Shown here piece by piece: positions 5,527-9,546 of a DNA stretch of 9,546 nucleotides; the first letter of the stretch is position 1; the number at the start of each line of letters is the position of its first letter. This DNA is from Pirellulales bacterium. Lineage in GTDB: Bacteria > Planctomycetota > Planctomycetia > Pirellulales > Thermoguttaceae. Both the position numbers and the translations under genes were made by a program. The notes under the pieces were generated by a model. The model did not search any database. It was not told the DNA's origin and saw only the letters and a list, made by a program, of their open reading frames with translations. The DNA is taken from positions 1 through 9,546 of the forward strand of contig JAUWWA010000036.1 in assembly GCA_030617125.1 (NCBI GenBank). The letters run 5' to 3'.

Positions 5527-6525
5527 ATGAGCTACGATCTTCCTCAACTGCGGATCGGACCGGTTGAAATCGGCTTTCCCGTCGTCCAAGCGGCATTGGC
5601 CGGCTATAGCGATTGGCCGACGCGGGTGATCGCGCGGCGTTTGGGGGCGCCCTACACGATTGCCGAAGTGATGCTCGACAAATTCGTCGTCAACGTGAGC
5701 AAAGGCCGCAAAGCAAGCCGGTACATCCGCACCGGCGACGAAGAACATCCCTGCGGCGCCCAATTGATGGGCAGCACGGCCGACGAACTCGCGCCGGCCG
5801 CGATCAAGTTGGTCGAGGCCGGGTTCGACGTCATCGACGTCAACCTCGCCTGCCCCGTGAAAAAGGTGTTGAGCAAGCTTCGCGGCGGCTTCCTGTTAAG
5901 CGACCCCGAGAACGCTTTGGAGATCGTCGGCCGTGTGCGCGACGCCGTGCCGCCGAGCGTGCCGGTTACCGTCAAAATGCGCCGCGGCATGGACGACTCG
6001 CCAGAGAGCCGCGAGAAGTTCTTCACAATTTTCGACGGTGCGTTTCGCCTGGGCGCCGCGGCGATCACCGTGCACGGCCGCACCGTCCGCCAACGTGACG
6101 AGGGCCCAAGCTCTTGGGAGTTTTTGCGCGAAGTGAAGCGGCACGCCGGCCGGAACACGGTGTTAGGCAGCGGCGACCTGCTGACCGCGCAGTCGTGCCT
6201 CGACATGATCGAGCAGACGGGCGTCGACGGCGTAACCGTCGCCCGCGGCGCGATCGGCAACCCGTGGATCTTCGGGCAGGCCCGCGCGTTGGCCGCCGGA
6301 GAAGCGATGGCGTTGCCAAGCCTGCGCGAACAGCGCGAGGTGCTCGCCGAGCATTACCGGCTGGCCGAAGCAACCTACGGCCCGCGGCGCTGTTGCCGGC
6401 GGATGCGCAAATTCGGCATCAAGTATTCCCGCTTGCACCCGCAGCCGGAAGCGGTCCGCGCAGCGTTTGTCACCGTCGGCAATCCGGACCAGTGGCGAGA
6501 ACTACTCAAGACGTGGTATCCATAA
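5527..6525 (+). CDS. dus: tRNA-dihydrouridine synthase
   Basis: The 332-residue flavoenzyme reduces specific uridines in tRNA to dihydrouridine, using FMN and NADPH. It shows the Dus pattern: PVVQAALAGYSDWPTR near the start (the usual APMAGVTD..FR segment), DVNLACPVKKV at 104-114 with the catalytic Cys109 and Asn106, Lys150 in VKMRRG, HGRT at 183-186, GSGD at 214-217 (usually GNGD) and the FMN-phosphate segment VARGAIGNPWIF at 238-249. The C-terminal helical tRNA-binding domain is present and length is normal. I chose the ATG at 5527 because homology begins a few residues later; the frame also opens at an ATG at 5470, but those residues are encoded by the 92-bp repeat element. No Shine-Dalgarno sequence is obvious. 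The last codon and stop, CCA-TAA, lie in the left arm of the next inverted repeat. Subclass (DusA, B or C) is not resolved. Confidence 0.92.
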   Translation: MSYDLPQLRIGPVEIGFPVVQAALAGYSDWPTRVIARRLGAPYTIAEVMLDKFVVNVSKGRKASRYIRTGDEEHPCGAQLMGSTADELAPAAIKLVEAGFDVIDVNLACPVKKVLSKLRGGFLLSDPENALEIVGRVRDAVPPSVPVTVKMRRGMDDSPESREKFFTIFDGAFRLGAAAITVHGRTVRQRDEGPSSWEFLREVKRHAGRNTVLGSGDLLTAQSCLDMIEQTGVDGVTVARGAIGNPWIFGQARALAAGEAMALPSLREQREVLAEHYRLAEATYGPRRCCRRMRKFGIKYSRLHPQPEAVRAAFVTVGNPDQWRELLKTWYP

Positions 6526-6642
6526 AGCCGCGACCGGTGGTCGCGATCAATGTAATTGTGAGTAGTTGTGATCGCGACCGGTGGTCGCAATCAATGTAAT
6601 TGTGAGTAATCGTGCTCGCGACCACCGGTCGCGGCTTTATGG
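6520..6642. repeat. Repeat element with perfect 25-bp inverted ends and two 44-bp tandem units
   Basis: The ends, 6520-6544 and 6618-6642, are perfect 25-bp inverted copies. Inside, two 44-bp units, 6529-6572 and 6573-6616, match at 40 of 44 positions, and a partial third begins at 6617 in the same register. Each unit opens with a hairpin core, CGCGACC-GGT-GGTCGCG in the first and 6 pairs of the same in the second; the third has the complementary loop ACC, so the core is simply flipped. The rest of each unit is AT-richer and contains TCAATGTAATTGTGAGTA. Each 25-bp arm contains CCATAAAG, which supplies the Pro codon and TAA stop of dus on one strand and of queG on the other. It probably serves as a two-way terminator for these convergent genes, though there is no U-tract. 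Confidence 0.85.
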
Positions 6643-7575
6643 GGGCCGATTCGCCGACACGACGGCCGCGTTGCGCAGGATGCCGGGCCGCTTGGCTCGC
6701 CATAGCGGCGTATGGCGAAAACGGCGGCGGAATGCTTCTTCGTCGAGTGAAAACAACTCGGCCAGTTCGACCGGATTCATGCCCTCGCCCGGTTGGAACG
6801 CCGGCTGCGCGGTCTTCGGCGTGCGGAGGTTGTGGGGGCACGCCTCCTGGCAAGCATCGCAGCCGAACAGCCGATCGCCGAGCGATTCGCGAAGCTCAGC
6901 CGGGATGGGCCCGCGCAGCTCGATGGTGAGATAGCTGATGCACTTTCGGGCGTCAAGGCGATACGGTTCGATGAGTGCCCCGGTCGGACAGGCGTCGAGA
7001 CACGCTCGGCACGACCCGCAATAGTCGGCATCGAACGGTTCGTCGTACCGTAGTTCCTCAGTCGTCAACAGCGCGGCGAGGAAGACCCAACTCCCGAACG
7101 GTTTGGTCACCAGAGAGGTGTTCTTTCCGATCCATCCGAGGCCGGCGAGCCGCGCGAAGTCACGTTCCAGCAGCGGGGCGGTGTCGACCACGTCGCGGAC
7201 CCTGGCCTCGGGCAGGAGCCGGCGATGGAACTCGGCCAGGCGATTGAGACGATCGCGGATCACCTCGTGATAGTCGGCTCCCCAGGCGTACCGCGAGACC
7301 CTGCCCTGTCCGGCGGCAGCTTCGGCCGGCTCGGCAGTCCGGTAGTTAGTCGCCAGCATGAGGATGCTCCGCACGCCGTCGAGTACGTGGCGCGGGTGGC
7401 GATAGGCGCCGGCGCGATCGGCAAGATAGTGCATCTCGCCGGCGAAACCGTCGGCCAGCCACTTCTCGAAATGGCCGATTCCCGGCGGCGTCACGGCGGG
7501 CGTGGCCCCGGCCTGTTCGAAGCCGAGCCGGGCGGCTTCTTCCTTCAGTGCAGCGGTAACTTCGCTGGGGGTCAT
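6637..7575 (-). CDS. queG: Epoxyqueuosine reductase QueG (short C-terminus)
   Basis: QueG reduces epoxyqueuosine to queuosine in tRNA, the last step of queuosine synthesis, using cobalamin and two [4Fe-4S] clusters. In this 312-residue protein the cluster ligands are Cys186, Cys189, Cys192 and Cys196 in CGSCRACLDACP, and Cys212, Cys239, Cys242 and Cys246, the last three in CDACQEACP. Also present are YAWGADYH at 96-102, VDTAPLLER at 130-138 with the likely catalytic Asp131, and GWIGKN at 147-152. Length is below the 370-390 residues of E. coli and Bacillus QueG: the protein stops at LRNAAVVSANRPP, where longer members continue into a HEAT-like domain. The final codons and stop lie in the 25-bp repeat arm, so the tail may have been cut by that element, though short QueG forms also occur. 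The ATG at 7575 lacks a clear Shine-Dalgarno sequence. Confidence 0.93.
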   Translation of the reverse strand: MTPSEVTAALKEEAARLGFEQAGATPAVTPPGIGHFEKWLADGFAGEMHYLADRAGAYRHPRHVLDGVRSILMLATNYRTAEPAEAAAGQGRVSRYAWGADYHEVIRDRLNRLAEFHRRLLPEARVRDVVDTAPLLERDFARLAGLGWIGKNTSLVTKPFGSWVFLAALLTTEELRYDEPFDADYCGSCRACLDACPTGALIEPYRLDARKCISYLTIELRGPIPAELRESLGDRLFGCDACQEACPHNLRTPKTAQPAFQPGEGMNPVELAELFSLDEEAFRRRFRHTPLWRAKRPGILRNAAVVSANRPP

Positions 7576-7607
7576 CGGCTGGGGCGTCTCGGGGTACGCA
7601 TCCGCTC

Positions 7608-7613
7608 ATTATA
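7608..7613 (-). promoter_or_regulatory. Candidate -10 box of queG
   Basis: The minus strand reads a perfect TATAAT here, about 33 bases upstream of the queG ATG, which would give a short leader of roughly 25 bases. No good -35 hexamer sits at the expected distance; the best at 17 bases is TCAATA. The exact -10 match and its position make it the best promoter candidate for this gene. Confidence 0.45.
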
Positions 7614-7681
7614 GCCCCAACGGGATTGGGTATTGAGACAGAAATGAGGTTCGTAGGATGCGCGTGTGGACAGAGGGGGGG

Positions 7682-7709
7682 TTGCATTTCCGGATAATTG
7701 GATTAAATT
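7682..7709 (+). promoter_or_regulatory. Weak promoter candidate for the Tyr/Pro-rich exported protein
   Basis: TTGCAT at 7682-7687 and TAAATT at 7704-7709 are 16 bases apart within an AT-rich patch that contrasts with the surrounding GC-rich DNA. Transcription would begin around 7716, some 40 bases before the gene's ATG. The hexamers are only partial matches to consensus. Confidence 0.3.
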
Positions 7710-7758
7710 AGGAGATTAGGGAAACTTCATAGGCCCTTTTTCGATCTAGGAGAAAGCG

Positions 7759-8160
7759 ATGAGCGGGAAAATGACAAGGTGGGCATTCTTGGTTGTTGTG
7801 GTAAGCTCGTGCGTTCCCGGCGTTGCCGCTGCGCAGGGGCCATACATATCACACCGTGTCCCCGTAGCGACATACTGGGGCTACCATTGGCCGAGCCTCT
7901 ATTCGCAGGAACACATTCCCTATTTCGCGCAGCACCCCCCAGTTTACTACAGCTATCCTGTGCGACGCACCTATGGCCTCAGCCCGTATGCCTGGCCACC
8001 GGTCGTAACAACGGCGCAGCGGCGGCACCCGGCGAAGCCTCCGCTGGTCATCCGGAACCCGTACGTGGTCTCCTCGGGGGTTGCCGTGGCTCGCCCAGGA
8101 GCGTCGCGGAAGGCCGCGCTGCAGATCGTCAATTCCTATGTGAAGCAGTCGCTCGAATAG
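7759..8160 (+). CDS. Small exported Tyr/Pro-rich protein of unknown function
   Basis: The 133-residue product has a clear Sec signal peptide: Lys4/Arg7, a hydrophobic stretch WAFLVVVVSSCVPGVAAA and a likely cut after Ala25 (AAA|QG). The mature part of about 108 residues is rich in Tyr, Pro and aromatic residues, with YWGYHWPSLYSQEHIPYFAQHPPVYYSYPV at about 39-68 followed by RTYGLSPYAWPP. A later segment, PPLVIRNPYV, precedes a basic/helical tail. There is no catalytic motif, and only one Cys, inside the signal. I recall similar YFA-HPPVYYS-PV-R-YG-SP sequences as short exported proteins in planctomycete genomes; no function is known to me. AGGAGA lies at a proper distance from the ATG at 7759; an in-frame ATG at 7771 would also leave a working signal. 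The following putative lipoprotein is in the same orientation, 173 bases away. Confidence 0.75.
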   Translation: MSGKMTRWAFLVVVVSSCVPGVAAAQGPYISHRVPVATYWGYHWPSLYSQEHIPYFAQHPPVYYSYPVRRTYGLSPYAWPPVVTTAQRRHPAKPPLVIRNPYVVSSGVAVARPGASRKAALQIVNSYVKQSLE

Positions 8161-8161
8161 C

Positions 8162-8203
8162 CGTTTTCCGGGGAAATCGGTCTGGACACAGGCGCGGAAA
8201 ACG
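8162..8203 (+). other. 9-bp inverted repeat after the exported-protein gene
   Basis: CGTTTTCCG at 8162-8170 and CGGAAAACG at 8195-8203 are perfect inverted copies with a 24-base loop, starting one base after the stop codon. There is no T-run, so an intrinsic terminator is doubtful. ATCGGT (8177-8182) in the loop could instead pair with ACCGAT (8211-8216), so two exclusive folds are possible. A weak promoter, TGGACA (8183-8188) and TAATCT (8205-8210), overlaps it and could serve the lipoprotein gene. Confidence 0.3.
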
Positions 8204-8333
8204 CTAATCTACCGATCCCACCGTTGGGACTGTGCGCGGGATAGGTCCGGCGGGGGCTCATCGTTGCCCTTCAAGTGAGGTCCGCCGGCACGAAGAACCG
8301 GTGAGGCTTTACGGGTGGAAAGGAGTCTGCCTG

Positions 8334-9482
8334 ATGAAATGGCCGCTCATATTGGTCGTTGCGGCGACCTTGTTCTGTGGGTGCCGCTGTCAGGCGCCGC
8401 CCGCAGCCGATCCGTTTTTCGGCCGCACCACCGTCGAGCCGCCGGGCACCGGCTATATTTCGGCAGGCCCGGTCGATCCGTACTACGGCGCGCCGCCGCC
8501 CGCTGTGAGACCCGGCACGCTGGCGCCTCAGGCGGTAACCCCTTACTCAGCCACACCCAATACGTTGACACCAACCGTGCCAAGGACTGGTGCAGGCGTT
8601 ATGCCGAACGGCTCGGGTGTAACGCCGTTGGTACCCGGCGGCGGCTCGCAAGGCAGCGGCCTCCGGGGAGCCGCCTCGGGGAATCTGAGGACTGCCACCC
8701 GAGTGGGGCCGGCGATCCGCATCCCGCCGCCGTCGTTTACGGCGCCTACACCCACCCGTGCCGACCGCGGGACGAGCGCGCCGAATGAAGCCTTGGCGGC
8801 CGACTCGTCGGTCAGCTCGGGCGACACGGTTCCCACGCTGGCATCGAGCGCCACGCCGGCATCAGGCAACATGCTGGCGGGCCGGGAGCGGGTGATCCGT
8901 ATTCTACAACCCCGGCCGAAGACGCCGCGGAACTCCACACGCGGCGGCGCACCTGTCTCGCTCGTCAAATCCACGCCAACCGAGCCGCGACGGTTGAACG
9001 TTCCGACCCGCGCGGTCGACATCATGGATCTGCCCAAGGCCGGCGAACGGTCGATCAGCGGCATTTCGCCGGCATCCGGTGGAAGCGGTTTTCGGATGGT
9101 TGCCGCCACGGCGCCTTCCGAGGCGTCAAGCGGCGAGAGCGATTCAGGCAAGGTCGCGCCGGCGGTTGCCTCGTCGGTGTCGAAGGCTGGCGCCGGCGCC
9201 GCGGCGTTCGCCCCACCGTCGCACTACAGTTACGATCCCGACTACCAATGGTTGCGTGGCAAGCTGGAGTATTCGCAGATCGATCGCCGCTGGAAACTTC
9301 GTTATATCCCCCTTGACGGCGAGACGGACGAGTTCGGCGGCAGCGTGGTATTGCCCGACGCATCGCTGCTCAGCGGCTGCGAGCGGGGCGATTTTGTCGA
9401 GCTTCGCGGGCAACTCGGTCGGCGGAACCCGAAGAAGGGGTTCGCCCCGACGTATCAAGTAGCCGACGTCAAGCGGCTGTAG
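8334..9482 (+). CDS. Putative lipoprotein with Pro/Ser/Thr-rich linker and a conserved-looking C-terminal domain
   Basis: The 382-residue product begins MKWPLILVVAATLFCGC, a short signal with Cys15 or Cys17 as possible lipidation site; the lipobox (FCG|C) is imperfect, so the lipoprotein call is tentative. Residues 20-295 are low-complexity, rich in Pro, Ser, Thr, Gly and Ala, and look like a disordered periplasmic linker. Residues 296-382 form a compact domain: SYDPDYQWLRGKLEYSQIDRRWKLRYIP, then FGGSVVLPD, then GDFVELRGQLG and a tail ending in DVKRL. The strand pattern resembles a small OB-like beta barrel; this is inference. I recall similar C-termini in planctomycete proteins without a function. 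I chose the ATG at 8334 because GGAAAGGAG lies eight bases before it and the signal follows directly; the frame opens earlier, at a GTG at 8232, but that adds 34 residues before the signal. Confidence 0.8.
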   Translation: MKWPLILVVAATLFCGCRCQAPPAADPFFGRTTVEPPGTGYISAGPVDPYYGAPPPAVRPGTLAPQAVTPYSATPNTLTPTVPRTGAGVMPNGSGVTPLVPGGGSQGSGLRGAASGNLRTATRVGPAIRIPPPSFTAPTPTRADRGTSAPNEALAADSSVSSGDTVPTLASSATPASGNMLAGRERVIRILQPRPKTPRNSTRGGAPVSLVKSTPTEPRRLNVPTRAVDIMDLPKAGERSISGISPASGGSGFRMVAATAPSEASSGESDSGKVAPAVASSVSKAGAGAAAFAPPSHYSYDPDYQWLRGKLEYSQIDRRWKLRYIPLDGETDEFGGSVVLPDASLLSGCERGDFVELRGQLGRRNPKKGFAPTYQVADVKRL

Positions 9483-9546
9483 CATTGCAGTCCGCCGTCT
9501 TGCCGCCCCCGCGCCCACTTCTTTGCCGGCTTGAATGCGCCGTATA

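Noticed and set aside
6529..6633. CRISPR array
   Set aside because: Two and a half units with direct head-to-tail repeats and no variable spacers; the whole 44-bp unit repeats, so this is a tandem repeat inside an inverted-repeat element.

Overview
The window is GC-rich, gene-dense bacterial DNA that most resembles a planctomycete, probably of the Pirellulales type. This rests on inference: high GC, a PPi-type phosphofructokinase at the head of a sugar-phosphate operon, two secreted proteins of a look I associate with planctomycetes (a short Tyr/Pro-rich exported protein and a Pro/Ser/Thr-rich putative lipoprotein), and palindromic repeats scattered between genes. No rRNA, tRNA, CRISPR array or transposase gene was seen.

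Layout. (1) 2-253: the 3' end of a HEAT-repeat protein gene. (2) 298-713, minus strand: a ParD-like antitoxin followed, with a 4-base ATGA overlap, by a ParE-like toxin cut short at 54 codons. (3) 714-983: a non-coding stretch with a REP-like hairpin, a 14-bp palindrome and a candidate sigma-70 promoter that carries a perfect inverted repeat in its spacer. (4) 984-5414, plus strand: a tight cluster of PPi-dependent phosphofructokinase, HAD phosphatase (ATGA overlap), 6-phosphogluconate dehydrogenase (3-base gap) and an SDR oxidoreductase (40-base gap). (5) 5430-5521: a 92-bp inverted-repeat element. (6) 5527-6525: tRNA-dihydrouridine synthase. (7) 6520-6642: a compact repeat of two 44-bp units plus a partial third, bounded by perfect 25-bp inverted repeats that contain the stop codons of both flanking convergent genes. 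(8) 6637-7575, minus strand: epoxyqueuosine reductase QueG, short at its C-terminus, with a perfect TATAAT upstream. (9) 7759-8160 and 8334-9482, plus strand: the two exported proteins. The last 64 bases show nothing recognisable.

How the genes fit together. The four-gene cluster joins a reversible glycolytic/gluconeogenic step, the oxidative pentose phosphate step that yields NADPH and ribulose 5-phosphate, a phosphatase of unknown substrate and a sugar-type SDR. It reads as a unit for partitioning hexose phosphates. The next pair, dus and queG, both modify tRNA but converge, so they are not one operon. The most unusual non-coding structure is the repeat between them. The least explained proteins are the HAD phosphatase coupled to the phosphofructokinase and the conserved-looking C-terminal domain of the final lipoprotein.
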